DNA of 64,000 nucleotides from Helopsaltes ochotensis (taxonomy: Eukaryota; Chordata; Aves; Passeriformes; Locustellidae), in the NCBI GenBank assembly GCA_013400155.1, contig VXBM01000097.1, forward strand, positions 371,947 to 435,946. The letters run 5' to 3'. Below are positions 38,046 through 51,502 of the stretch, piece by piece (positions within the stretch are counted from its first letter, which is position 1; every line of letters starts with the position of its first letter). Under the pieces are notes generated by a model. That model saw only the letters and a list, made by a program, of their open reading frames with translations, ran no database searches and was not told the DNA's origin. The position numbers were made by a program, and so were the translations under genes.

Positions 38046-39888
38046 GACTCCACAACAGCTAGTCCTAGCTTAAAGAGAATTAGCTTTCTACAGTAGCTGA
38101 AGTAGCTGAAATCTTCTACTGTGATAATAGAAATACTTAATTTATGTTAATCTTCCAAGTTTTCTCTTCAACATTCTCACTGTTTTATATAGAAGTTATA
38201 ACAGTGAAATATTCTGGAACTGACAATTCTGGAAATGGGAGACACTTTCTAGCAGTGAGCTCTTGAGTCATTTATCTCTACTGCCTCCAGATTCTTGTAA
38301 GGACAGTGCTTTACTAAGAGTTGAAATTATTGCTTGCCAAGTAGATGTCTAATTTTATGAATTTGAGTTGTTTTATACATACCAAAATCACAACTCATGC
38401 TTAAACTTGGAGAATATTCCTGGGTTAGGGACTCCCACTGGCAAGGGATGGCTTGCCCTGTTCCAAAGAGATGCAGCAAAATATTCCATTTTTTGCTATT
38501 CTGTTAAACTAATCTAATTCCGGGCACCTATAGACAACAGACCTCTGGTCTTTTGTTCCATGTAGTAAACAAAGGAAAAAAAAGATGTTTCTCTGATCAT
38601 TGACTTCAAGTTTGCTTGCAGAAGAAGGAAGCAAGAGCACCTGAACTAAGAGGCAGAACAACTACAGCCCCGCCTTAAGCAGCATTACTAGCAAATTATC
38701 ACAAGTACAGAAATCAGAGCAAAATTCAGCTGTGAAACACCTAATTATACGAGCTCCCTACCCTAGGTTCTCTCACAGGACATTGCATGATCTTTTGATG
38801 GTTTCTTTTTTCAAAGTGGTAGAGAAATTATTTTGCAAATTGTCTTTGCTTTGGAGGCTTTAAAAAATTTTCACTGTTCAGTGAAATATCGAGATAAAAC
38901 ACAAAGAAAGATGCTTTTTTTCTTTCTTTGGTCCTAAAAGCTATATGAGATTATGAAAAAGAAAGAGTTGTTTTTAGGAGTTGCAGAGTTGTCTGAAAGA
39001 AAAGGCCTTAGCAAGTGAAATGTTCAGTGGCAAATGCCTTAATTTGGAACTTCTGATGTATTTTAACTTAATGTTCTTTATCCTTTGATAATGATTCCAT
39101 GACTTTTAATGGATTGCCAAAATAATGCATTGATAGCAGCTTGTACAGAAAGAGTTTGTGAACTATTTCATTTCCCTACAGACCTCTGCACTTGCCCGAG
39201 TCCTGCTATGTACCCAATGACCATGACATTTGCTGTGCTTAAATAGGGACCAAGCACCATGCTAAACTGTGGACTTCTTGTACATTAATATTTACCTTAG
39301 GTTTTGGATTTGGCTTGTTCAGCCTAATTTTTACCTAGTCCTTTGAGTCTATGAGATATTTTGTCAATAAATGATGATGGTGTTTTGCACATATGGCACT
39401 CCTTGCTCTTGTGTAACAAACTGCATTAGCAGAACACTGTCTGTCCACAGCCTCTGGGAAACTCTGTGAAAACAAGTTTGTAGATAAAATACTTCCCTTC
39501 CCAAGGATACTTCAGCTTCTAGAAGACTCCCTTGACTTGAATACATCAAGCTCTTAGTACCAAGTTTCTTGTGGTCCCTGAAACCAAGGTGCTTAATATT
39601 TTTCTATCCTATTTATTTCGATGTTTCTCTATTAAAATAAAAAACAGAACAAACACCACCAAACACAACACCAAAACCCGATCAAACTTCAAACCATAGC
39701 TGAATGTCTAATGAAATCCATCTTTTACATTTTCAGGTTTTTTTTGATTTCTCACTACCATGGACGCTGAAAGCCCTGGCTAGCTGCAATCCCCATCTCC
39801 CAGAGGCTGCAGGATCTATCTCAGGAGACACCACACTGATGCATGCACAGCCTCTGGATTTTTCACCTCTCCATCTTCTGCTTATGGA

Positions 39889-39949
39889 AAGCAGAACACA
39901 AAGGATCTGTGTTCTGCTTTGTGTGGAGCTAAGCAGAACACAAAGGATC
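39889..39949. repeat. Interleaved direct and inverted repeat (double hairpin)
   Basis: The 19-mer AAGCAGAACACAAAGGATC occurs at 39889-39907 and again at 39931-39949, 42 bp apart. Between them, 39908-39919 is the exact reverse complement of the first 12 bases of each copy. The middle arm can therefore pair with either neighbour: a 12-bp stem with a 7-nt loop on the left, or a 12-bp stem with an 11-nt loop on the right. Confidence 0.95.
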
Positions 39950-42900
39950 AGAGCTCCATGTTGTCAGCTCCATTTTCAGGCATTTCACTCCCTAGCTTTG
40001 CATACTCAACGTTTTTATTCTTACGTGGTGCCCCTCCCAAGCTGCCTTAGAATTCTGTCAGCTTATGCAGTTGGTCTGAACATGAATTGAAACAGTGTCA
40101 CAGAACTGCATAACGAGGGAATGTGATCAAAAAGAGATGACATTTGACAGAGAGGCAGAAAGAAAAGGAAGGATGGTGACAGAGTTAATGTTTAGACTCC
40201 TCAAATAAATTGCGTCATCGGGGTTAGCAGTTTCTAGTGATTTTGGTGATTCTATTTAGCACTGAAAATGCTGTTTGCTGCTTGGCATTTCAGTGCTTAC
40301 ATAATTTATAGTCTATTATTTGATAATGTATTGAAGCAGGTTGTTGTCTTTGGCACCATCAAAGGTGTCTGCTAATTCACTGCTTGACCTTCTCTGCATG
40401 CATGTAAAATGGAAAAGAAGTGGTGCAGGGCACACTGCGGCAGTTCCAAAAACGGCTCTGTGTTCAGACAGTTTAATTTGGCTGAACCTTACCACCAAAC
40501 TACAGTTTTATTTGTCTATGCTTGGAAAAAGTAGCAAAGAGGTGGAAAAGGAGTATTTTAAAAGATCGGTGCATTCTGTTCTGTCTGGCCGCTCCAGACA
40601 AGTGTCATTTTGTACCCAAGGCAGTGAAAATGTCCTGACATTAGGGTGTAACTGAACAGATTGTGCTTCTACCTAACCCCATATCTGTGTTGCCAAAGGT
40701 GTCCTCTCCTGAGTGTCCAAAGGTGTTCATCCCTGAGAAGAAGAGATATGCTAATAGCCAGATACACATGGAAAGAAGGACTCTGCTTGTATATAGGAAC
40801 ATTTATGGAAGTATTTAAGCTTTTGAATTCTGAACACAAACAGTTCGCATTCAGTTTCCCAAAAGGTTTAAAATGCCAGATAAAATGGATCTACAGAATC
40901 AAAGGACTGGGAAAACCAGACAGAAATATCAGTCCTGGAGAAAGTTTTGCTTCATGCATACCTTGTAATGGGCAGGACAGAATATGTTGCTGGAATGTCA
41001 CAAATGGAAGAAAGCTCCAAGGCTGTCCTCTGACAGGGGCTCCCCAGAAGTGCCCAGCAGACCCTGCAGTGACCAGCTGGGGGATAATTTACCTGTGCCA
41101 CAAAGTCATTTCGAACAAGAAACAGTCATTTTAAGGCACCAGCAAATACCCATTGACTTCAGTTTGAACTGCAAAGCCAGGGACTTGATATGGAGATTAA
41201 AAAAAAAATTATATCTATATTACTCTGTTGGTGCAGGCTCACAGAAGGGAGCATATGATAGTTCACACAAAGTGGCAGAGCTGTCACCTGTCCCTCACAG
41301 GCTTCACCCTAACAGCCCACATTACACCTGTTGCTCTCCAGATGTCCCAATTCAAAAGCACATTCCAAAATTTCTTTTCCTTTTAGATTTCCATTCTGTA
41401 TCTAATCTTGCAGAAAAAATAAGTAGAGCAATGTACTGGGAAAGTCAAGGAAAATTTAAATAACTTGTTAGTGCCAAATTAATTGAAAGGGTTGATTAAT
41501 CAGAGATGCCTGGTAGGGGCATATGATGGAGAGGGCTTCATTGTGGCAGGGTTTTCTTGATGCTCTTTTCCCCAAGCATGACTTTTCTTTTCCCCTGTGA
41601 GCCACTTTTATGTTATGGAGAAACAGTTGTGAGGCACAAATACATGCTAACTGCAATCAAGGACAAAATGAATAATTTACTTTCTGAAGAAGAGATCATC
41701 TATATTGCTACAGACCTTTTATGAAAGAACTTTTTCTCTGATGCTACAGCCATCCTGTTTCAGCTGCATTTACATGTGGCAGGAGTGCTGCTGTATTTCT
41801 GAACTGGCACATCCCAGCAGAATTGCCCACCTTTTTTTTGTTTCAGTGCTTCTGATCCTAAAGAACATGAATTATTCACAAAGAATTCCATATATCTTCA
41901 AAACATTTCTGTTAAATAAAAATGCATACTTAATTCCCCCCACCCTTGATTATCCACAGTGAGGAATAATTATTGGAATTGCTGAAGATAATGAACCTTA
42001 GGCAGCTTTATATGTATGGCTACACCCACTCTTTGTCAGACCTGTTCCAAAGTCTGACAGTTTGTGCTACTTTGGCACAAGAATTTATAATTTTATAGAT
42101 TGCTGTATATTTCTGTGATAGCAGTATCAAAAGTTTTTTTAATAGTCAAAACAAAAAAGAAAAACAACCTAGCATAAAAGGTTGAGAATACGGTATGAAT
42201 AAGGTATGAGTATTCTCCAAGAAATCAAAGAAAAGATGCAAATAGCTAAACACAATCAACTTCACTGAACACAATGTATATGTAAGAATAGTCAGAAGGT
42301 CAACGACTCTGCCATTTTTCTTGATCCTCCTTTAAACTTCTCATTTTAAGATATATATAAACTCTACAACTACAATTAAAAAAATGTGCATGCAGTGTAA
42401 CTAAATTCACCATTTACTTAAAGAAACCCAACAACCCATACAGATTTCAAACCCCTTTTCCTATTAAAAAGGTGGACTTTTTCCAGAGGGTAGAAAAAAG
42501 GGGGAATTTTTTCCCAGAACAGGAAAATGATACACACACAACTCCAGATGCCTGTCTGGCATAGACTGTTGTCTGGATGTACAGCGAGCTGCCTTTTCTA
42601 GAAAGAGAAAGCATGCTTGCAAAAGCACTAAACACTCATGGAAGTCAGAGCTTAAATGACTGTCTGTGCCGCAGAGATATCCTCCCTGTTCAGACCTGAA
42701 GTGCAAAAAAGGAGAAAGACTCTGAGGGAAGAACCATGACATCCACCTGTGCATTGCAGGAGTTGTCTGCGCTGCATTTGCAGCGCCTCTGAAGTAAGCT
42801 GCTAAATAAAGAGCCACTTAGATTTGCCAGCATGAAGCCCTCTTGTTTCCCGAGCCAATGTGTGGGGTGTGAAATGTGGTGAAGGCAGGCCAGGGAGATG

Positions 42901-45260
42901 CACAGGAAGGCAGAGAAGGTGATTAGCATAGAGTGACTCAGATCATTGGCCATGCTGAATTTCTAGAAAAGAGAATCTGGCGCAAACATGAATGCAGGGA
43001 AAGCAAAGTCTGTATACAGATCTAGTGATAGATGCTAAAGAACTGAAAGCCAGAAGGGAGATGTGTATTAGCCATCACATTGGGAAGAAAAAAGAAAAGT
43101 AAGATAAAAAACATTGCTAAGAACAATAACAGAAACACCAGACATCTGATAGAAATGCTGCATAAGTATTATGATCTCTCCCAAAAAATAAGCCAGAAGA
43201 GACCTATCATGTACTTACATAAAAATAAGTAGCAAGAATTTTAAACTTTCTTATTTACCTGTAATTTTCAAGGTGACTCCCTACTAACCTAGGATCCCAG
43301 CCACAGGAGAATTGCTGAGAAAAGAGGGCTTTCTTTTCGGAGAGACACCTCCAAATATTACCACCCCACTTGGACCACTCAAGTGATAAGAAAAAACAAC
43401 AAAATTGCAGTTTGGGGGCAAAAAACCCCCCAAAACCACACACTGAAACAAAAAACCCCAACATCAAAAAACCTTCACGCACACAAAGAAAGAGGTCTAA
43501 GTTAAAGAAAGCTGTGAGGAGTGAGAAAAAGGAGAGGTGCAAGGAGAATGTGTAATAGAGCCATCTGTAATCCCAAGTGCTGCCGCTATTTCAGGAAGAA
43601 AGGGGTGAGCAGTGCGTGCACAGCCCGAGGATGCAGAGGGCTTTAGTTCAGAGGATGATGTCTGCAGTGCAACTCTAGGAAAAGCAAGGAGTGTATGCAC
43701 AGCCAAAGCCAGGCAGCTGTCACTCAGCTGCCCTATTTGCAGCTGTACTATCAAATGAATGTTTGGATTCCAGCTGGGCTCTGGTGCCAGGTGCAATATT
43801 GTTAAAATAACAGTGAGAAGCAGCAATCTTAGGCTGGGCGAGTGTGACCAACTGCAGGTGATGGAAAATAAGTCTTCTGAGGCCAGCTGGCAGCAGCAGG
43901 CTGCGGCTAAGAGCTGCACAAAATGAAATCTGATCTTGTTTAGGGTTTACACTTGTCTACAGAAGTATTATATAAAGCAAGCAGCTTTCTGCAGACATGT
44001 CAATGACTGGGGACACTGGGCAGAGCTCCTGTCTGGTCCAAATAGTTGCTCAAAACAAAGGCAAAAGGAAAACTACATACCTGTGAGGCAGGTATGGACT
44101 TTGGGCAGCAGTGGAGGCTTTGAAATCCTAGTGGTCCTTAGCTAAAAATTTGAGTGAATGACACCAGTGGTAAGAAAACGTGAAAGAGCTTAAACTAGGA
44201 TAGAAGAATTACTACAAAAGGATGTGAACGATCCAGAGGACCAACAAGACTCTGACAGAGGACAAGGCAGTGCTCCTACTCACTTGCTGTGCAGAAGTAC
44301 GGGCTGCCATCACAGGATTAAGAGACACCTGGATGTGAAGGTGTGCCAAAAAAAGGCTGTGTCCACAGTGCAGGAACTAGGAATGTTCACAGCAGCAATT
44401 AAGAAAAGGCAGGCAAAAGCTGGCCCCAAATGTACAAAGATTATCATGGTGAAAAAAGGATGTAGCACAGTGAGGAGGGTGGCACAATGGCTCACTGCAG
44501 AAGTTTCCTGGAGGTGTCAGGAGAGGCATCAGAGCCATTCCCAGGCTGACTTACGACAGTTGTGGCACCTTTACAAACAGATTTCTTCACAAGCAGCCCG
44601 TTTAGATTTATGTGCCTAGGGACCATGTGCCACCTAAATAGTGCAGGAGTGCTCACTGCTGACACTGCACATCTATCTTGCATGAAGGCAGCATCATTCT
44701 GCAGTGTATCTTACTCTGGTACTAAATCCCTTTTATTATGGAAGAGGGTGTAATCTTAGTAGGATTCTAGAGATTTCAAAAGTTTTATTGTTATATTTAT
44801 TGACAATACATAATAAAGCTTCTTCCAGCATTCATTGGCTTTTTGACTGCCTCACATATACCTTATAATTGCAGGATTTCTTTTTTCTATTTTTCTCTTT
44901 TTTTTCCCCCAGATTTATCTCTTTGTTGATTAAGAACCAGAGAAACTGCATACCTTAGAAACAAACAAACCACAGGCCTTTCACAGGACAATTAACTAAG
45001 GGAAACATCCATTAAATTTCAAATGCATGTGCAACCCAGTATGGAAGCATAGAAGGAGGATGGTGAAAGTACTTCAGTGATAGCTTAAAGAGACTACAAA
45101 ACTTAAAAGCAATGATAAAGACACGATGTGTAACCACAATCTCATAAAACCAAGCATAAATAATGCTACCAGTTTGCTACAGTGTCTTTGCAATTTCTGA
45201 AATAGGATTTCTAGGATTCAGCCCATTCTGATGTCACTGGTGGAATAGTTCATAAACTCT

Positions 45261-45282
45261 CAGGTGTCTTTCAAGACACCTG
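45261..45282. repeat. Perfect 10-bp inverted repeat
   Basis: CAGGTGTCTT, two bases, AAGACACCTG: a near-continuous 22-bp palindrome. The half AGGTGT is a T-box-like half-site, so two inverted T-box half-sites (AGGTGT/ACACCT) are possible. Confidence 0.9.
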
Positions 45283-48200
45283 GATAAGCACCTTCAATCT
45301 ACAATCTAATATTCATGAGCTTGCTTTGAGGAGATGTGTTTGAATTAAAAACCATTTCACTTTGGCTGTACATCACATTTTATCTTTGCACGCTACAGGT
45401 TGGTTTTAAGCAGTTTACCAGCTGATCTCAGACTCCTGTTTTAAACCACAACAGCAGCACAATGAGGCCGTGCTGCCTTTCTTACGTGTGGCAGGAGGGA
45501 CGTCAGAGGGCAGTGTGAAGCTGGCAGGCTTACAGAAATCTCCTTCACTCTGCACTGACTTTGAACTCCTCCTCACGGTGTAACCTGCCATTCTCATTAC
45601 AGCACAGTTCCTGGTACTTGCAGCAGAAACATCTTTAAAATTCAATTCCCAAGAGCTCTCCACCCTTGCTCAACACAGCAACCCTCCATAACTGAACATA
45701 AGGACAATGAGGAATTCAAATATCTGTTGCACAACAAAATGAAACAAACACATATGAAAAAATTAAATTCTAGTGGATGTGGAGGTTCTGCATGGAGACC
45801 TCTGGACTTCTGGTTCACGGGAATTAAGGATGCCTCTGACAAAGCCATTAAATCCCATACTATTCCTTGGAACTCAATGTGTCTTGTTAACCATCAAAAC
45901 AAGGGATGTAATGAATAATCCACATTATCCATTAAAAAAACCCAAACAAATAAAATCAAATTCCTTGACTTTCCTCAATCACTATGCTTCTTTTCAGCCA
46001 TGAATGCACTTAATTGCTTATCTGAAATTTCAATTGTTACAAAAATAGGTCAGATGGAGTGGAGGGATTACAATTAACTTCTCTTTGTGCTAATGCAGTT
46101 AATAATCATTAAAGGAAAACAAGAAAGGAAACAGAAACCTAAAGCTTTTGATCCTCAAACATACCTGTTGGATACCTGGTCCACATCTCTATTGCATTTG
46201 CCAGCCCTCAATCATGGCATGTCAGAGTCTGGATACAAATAGTTTTCCTAATAAAGCCTGACTGCCCTTGAGTGTATTTGCAAATATTTTTCAGGTAACC
46301 TGGAACAAAATATATTATTAAAGGACCCATGCTTGATCTGTGAGCTGTTTGCTTTGACTGTTGACTATTTCCTGCGGTAGGAGTGGCATGACAGAATGGC
46401 CGCCAGGAAAAGGAAAACATACCGTGTGTGAATTGAGACAGATAATGTGGCTCCCTGTATAAATAAACATTTGGCTTGAGAGTAAAGATTTACATTTATT
46501 AATCTTTCTACTAGACAACGTTGTGCAGGGAATGATGTAATGAAACAAATACTGTGACTTGTGCTGATTATTTAAGCTCCACTGGAAAATCGGATAGAGG
46601 GAAAAAATCCTGACAAATAACAAATATTTTTGTTTTCTAGATAACGTAAAAATAGAGAGAATTTACTGATGGATTTCTTTATATTGGTAAACCTTCTACA
46701 ATCACCACCTTTTTCAGACAAAAGGAACCAGATCCCTTCCTGGAGCCAACAAAATAGTTGTCAGTCAGTGCATTTCGTCAATTTGTTAAATGCAAAAAGT
46801 TTTCTGTACCTACAGGTAATAAGGGGATCCTCGTGGTGCAGCCACACTGGTAACAGCTGTTCACAGATAGCACATTCCTGAGGACTGAGCCAGAGCGAAG
46901 ACAGGCTCCAGGCTCTGCTAAAAAGATGTCACACAAGTGCCTCTCCTACCAAAACAACCAGCCAGAACCAAGGATGGCTCAGTGGGACACATGTCTGTGC
47001 CACAGCAATACTAACTTACAGATGAGTTTAAATTCCCAGCATCACCAAAAGTCAAGAGGCTCAAGAAATGATAGAGAGATTTCCAAGTTACATTGCCCAA
47101 GCACCCCACGTACCCAGAATCTGCCAGGAGCATCTTATCCAGGTACAGCTGGATCTGCTGGAGGATGTTTTTCAGAGAGCTCACTCACCATTTACTCTGA
47201 AACTCTCCTCCTTCCCCCTCCTGCCTTTAAAGTAAATGATGTCTCGCTGCCAGAAGCAGAGCAAATAACGAGAACATAATTTACTTCACAGGGACTATGG
47301 GTCACCAATTGGCTACAGCTGTGAGAAAGGTAAATGTGCTCTTAAACTCCATTACCAGAGATATTCCAATACAGATCTAATAGAAAAGCTATTCTGCAAG
47401 ACATTCTGCAAGGTAGGTTGTATATAAACAGTTATTTGCTTAACTCTGTATATCCAGCTGATCATTAAATTGCTCTGAATCTTGCCAATATTTTGGGAAA
47501 TATTTGCAATTTACCAATTCAGAATTCAAATACAGATATGGCCCCATTGTATACCAGATTTCCAGTCCTGAATACATTCTTCTTATAGGAGAAATGAATA
47601 AATAGTGATTATTGGCAAATGGGGGAGCCTTACAAGGTAATAAAGCGAACAACTTTTACATTTTAGTCAAAACAGCAAACTTAATGATGAAATGTAAGCT
47701 TCACTTTTTTTTTCCCAGCAAGCCATGGGATGGATGCTTTCAAAAGCTGTTTATATCCTTCTATCCCAGCCCCTACCAGAATTAACAAACAAAAAAGTCA
47801 GGTTTTGATCACCCTATGCTGACCTGACAAAGTTGAAAAGAGAAAGGTGATGGGTTTTTTGTTGTTTTGTTTTTTTTGTTTTGTTTAGGGATTTTAAAAA
47901 TATTATTATAGGGCTATAATATGGCACTCTGGAGGCTTCAATGGCAAGGTATTAAAAAAACCTGGACAATTTAAAGAACCTCTCATTCTCTCCCCAGAAA
48001 ATCATCTTTACAATGCAGTTATTTGCTGTAAGTTGTTAGACAAGAGTGAAATAAAATTGCCATCTTATCAGAATGTAATCATTGCTTTGGTCTTGGTGAC
48101 AAGATGTGAATCAGCAGTGAGCTGTGTGTTCTCCAGGGCAGGTGTCAAAGACAAAGGAAAAGCACTGGGAGAGTTGTAAAATTTGAATGTACTTGCTCTC

Positions 48201-51200
48201 CTCCTCTCCCCTCTCTGCCCATTTCCTGGTGTTTGTCCCAGCCCCTGGGGATGCACATTCTCTGAGGATGCTTCAGTGGCCAGGCCCCTGCTGGCCTGAG
48301 CCCCGAGGCTCTGCTGGCTGCCAGGTGTGGCACAAGTCACACCACACACTGCTGCTCTGATGGTGACAGTGGAGAAATAAAATGTGAACCAAGAAGCTAA
48401 TACCAGCTACGTTTCACGTGCTCTTCACTATCTTTTTTTTTTTAAATTAATCTCCTGTCCCTCTCCTGATGGTGATTGCATTATTTTTCTTTCTCCCCCC
48501 AATTTTAGGACAAGCCTTTAAATTGTATTTGCCATAATGAGTTAAATCTGCCCAGTCTCTCCTGTGCCACATGCAGCAATACCGAATGATGCACTAAAGG
48601 GACCACCAGGGTCTCAAGCTGAATAACAGGATCAGTGTGTTCTCAGTGTTTAATTTTTCATTTCTTGCAGCCACGAGCAAGACCAGAAGGACTTTGGGAA
48701 GGAAACTTCGGGGTCAGCTTTCAATATTTGATGCTATTAACAAGCTAGGACACCTTCAAAAATTCTACATCAACTTTGAAAGGAAACAGACACAAATGTT
48801 ATAGTTGCTATACAAATGTTTATAGAGATGGCAAAGATATGCTGCAGAGCCAGTTTCACCAAGAAATATTGATTGTGTTGGGGTTTATGTGCTTAACTAT
48901 TTCATTGCATGGATTTTATAGGTGACATTTAAAAAAGGTTAATGCATTCTTCTTATTTGGAGCTAAAGGGGACCACAGACTATCATGTAATATAGTGTCA
49001 TCATATATATACTGACTAAAAGTAGTTTTATAGAAAACTTTAAAACTATTTCAAATGTTAATACCTAAGCAAAAATACACATTTTAAATCAGTATTATTT
49101 TGTTATAGTAATATATATAGAAAATTTTGTTATAGTAATCTCAAGGCAATGATAACAGGAGTATTGAAGTGTGATCTCTTGAAAGTTTAAAACTAATGTA
49201 GGAAAGCAAGTTTCATAACAACTTACCTCTTTGCCTCATTGAAACAACACTTTGGGGTATACGTTCTCAGACAGAGCCAATACACAGTGCTGAAGGTTTT
49301 CCTAAGGTACAGTAAGCACCATCATTGCACAAGAATCTCATAATTTAGCTACTGATGGTACAAAACATGATGACTTCACTTAAAAAAAAAAAACAAACCA
49401 AAAAAACCCCATTACACAACTCCTCAGACAGAGTTAGGACCCTACAAAGAATAATCAGCTGAATGTTATTTTCAAAGTTCATCTATGTGCATCACACATT
49501 TCTTGTTGTCCTTTGCAGTTTTAACACAGTACAGAACAGCACATCCTGAAGATTGCTCACTAGATTCCCTCGTGCCCCAAGGACAGACTGTCTAATAAAT
49601 AGCCCGTGTCTACACCAGCAGAAATACCACCTAGCCTAGTCAAACTTAAGAACTGGCCAGGCTGACCCAGGTTAAAAGGAAAGTCCATTTTAACTTTCCT
49701 CCAGAGCTGAGGAAACTGGGGCTGTCAGTCTCTGGTGAGAACTCTAAAGCACCATGCTCATCTCAATGTTTGTGGGCTCATTTGATTTCAGCCCTTACTT
49801 GAATATGAACTACCTTGCCTACCTTGCCAGAAGCCATTGGCATCATGTTTCAGGTAAAGATGAGATGAGGGAACACCTGAGCCTGCTGTCCTGCAGATTT
49901 TGGTTCAAGCTTTAGTCAAGAGAAGAGAGGGTCTGTGGAGGGTCTGTTCCCTTCCTCTCTTTTCAACAGCAAGAGTGACAGCATTGTGACACAGAGAGGG
50001 AGTACTGGCTGATCCAAGTGGTCCTCTGACAGCAGGGAAGGAATCTCAGTCTCCAGGCCATGCTCTCAGCCCATTCTGACCATTGTGAAGCTGAGTTGAT
50101 AAACTAAGATGAAGTATGAAAGTATGAACCAGTCAAAACAAGCCCCAAAAGCACGAATTTCTAGATGAAAGCACACCTAGTGATTAAAGGCACTGGCTCT
50201 GCTTTGCAAGGCAAAGCACCAGTGTCAAGAAATTCCTAGAAAAGGCCATGAGGTTGAAAATACAGATGTGGGTAGAGTTTGGAGGGTGGGATATCATCAG
50301 CTAAATAAATCACTGTTACAGGAAAAAATGCAGTGCTCACCCATGGCAGCACAGATAATCTCTTGCATTTTATAAAAGCTCTGAAAATACTCAACTTTTC
50401 CACAAAAGCTCCATGCCTCCCTCCTTTTACAAACTTTAATTGTTTGTACAGACCTCAAAGGCAGATGACTCAATACGGGACAGCAGTCTGTTTTTACTGC
50501 CTCTCTTCTGAGCAACTGCTGAGGTTTTGCAGAGCCAAATTGATGATCGTTATCTCAAATGACCTCTTAATAACTCTTACACAGCACATAGAGCACGAAG
50601 TTGTGGAGGTTGCCATTTCAGAAGTGTTTGCTGCACATACTATATTTGGAATAAGGATCAACTTATGTCTCCTGCAAAGTCACTGCAAGTCTCCATTACA
50701 GTTCACTCTCATCAAAAATGGAGCATTTCTTGACATGTTCTCATATCTGCTACATAACTCATATTGACTACTTGCATTTTTTATATTGCAATCTAAATAT
50801 GACATAAAAAATAATTTACAGTCAAACATTTCATTTTTACCATCCTGTAGTGACATTCAGCTTTCCTAGTTCTAACTGCCCATATGTCCACCGAGACCAA
50901 TCATTCTCTACTGACAGATCCATTTTTAGAAAGAAATGAGAAAAATCTTTCATAGGCCTTGCAATGTAGCCACATGGAAAAGTTTCATCTCGATGCTCTT
51001 TCTGTCTGCAGCAGGCAAGTGCTCAAGGAAACAGATCCTATGTTAAGTCACTACCAGAAGCCAAAACTGAATCTTCTCTTTGTACAAATATAAAAAGTAC
51101 CTGCCCTTAATGACTGGCAAACGTCTTACAATGCAAGTATGACACAAACAAGCTAACTCTGAGCAATTAGAGTCTCAGGGCACATGAATGGTAGGACTCC

Positions 51201-51414
51201 TCAGGAAAGACAATCCACAGAATCCAGAGCCTCTTGTTTTCCATCTCTGTCTTCTTGTTACCCTCTGGGTAATAACATAATCAAATTATGTTAAAAAATT
51301 ATGCCCTGTGAATTCCTCAGGGTACTTTTAGAGTCCAGGGGAATGTGTGCACATGGGTGGGGAAGAGGAAGGAACCCAGAGAAAAATTTCTTTTTCATTT
51401 TCTTTAGCCAAAAA

Positions 51415-51502
51415 GAATAAATAAAGAATAAATAAAGAATAAATAAAGAATAAATAAAGAATAAATAAAGAATAAATAAAGAATAAATAAAGAATAAATA
51501 AA
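51415..51502. repeat. 11-bp tandem repeat, eight exact copies
   Basis: The unit GAATAAATAAA is repeated eight times without a mismatch (88 bp). Each unit contains two overlapping AATAAA hexamers on the plus strand, 16 in all. The minus strand reads as an open YLFFIYSLFIL-type frame, which is only a by-product of the repeat. Confidence 0.97.

Larger units (their letters stand above)
38046..51414. other. Long intergenic stretch
   Basis: Unique sequence with short hairpins (38902-38930, 39889-39949, 45261-45282). Plus-strand frames 40341-40655, 40661-41134 and 40984-41463 follow one another, but their codon use is AT-rich and no domain is recognised. T- and A-rich runs occur near 47860-47885, 48432 and 49380-49405. 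Confidence 0.6.

Noticed and set aside
43497..43919. 140-codon minus-strand frame starting with a leucine/alanine/cysteine-rich segment
   Set aside because: Serine/leucine-rich composition is typical of the antisense of purine-rich DNA; no recognisable domain or gene structure.
44224..44619. 131-codon plus-strand frame rich in K/R/Q
   Set aside because: No domain, no splice signals, no repeat match; consistent with a chance open frame.
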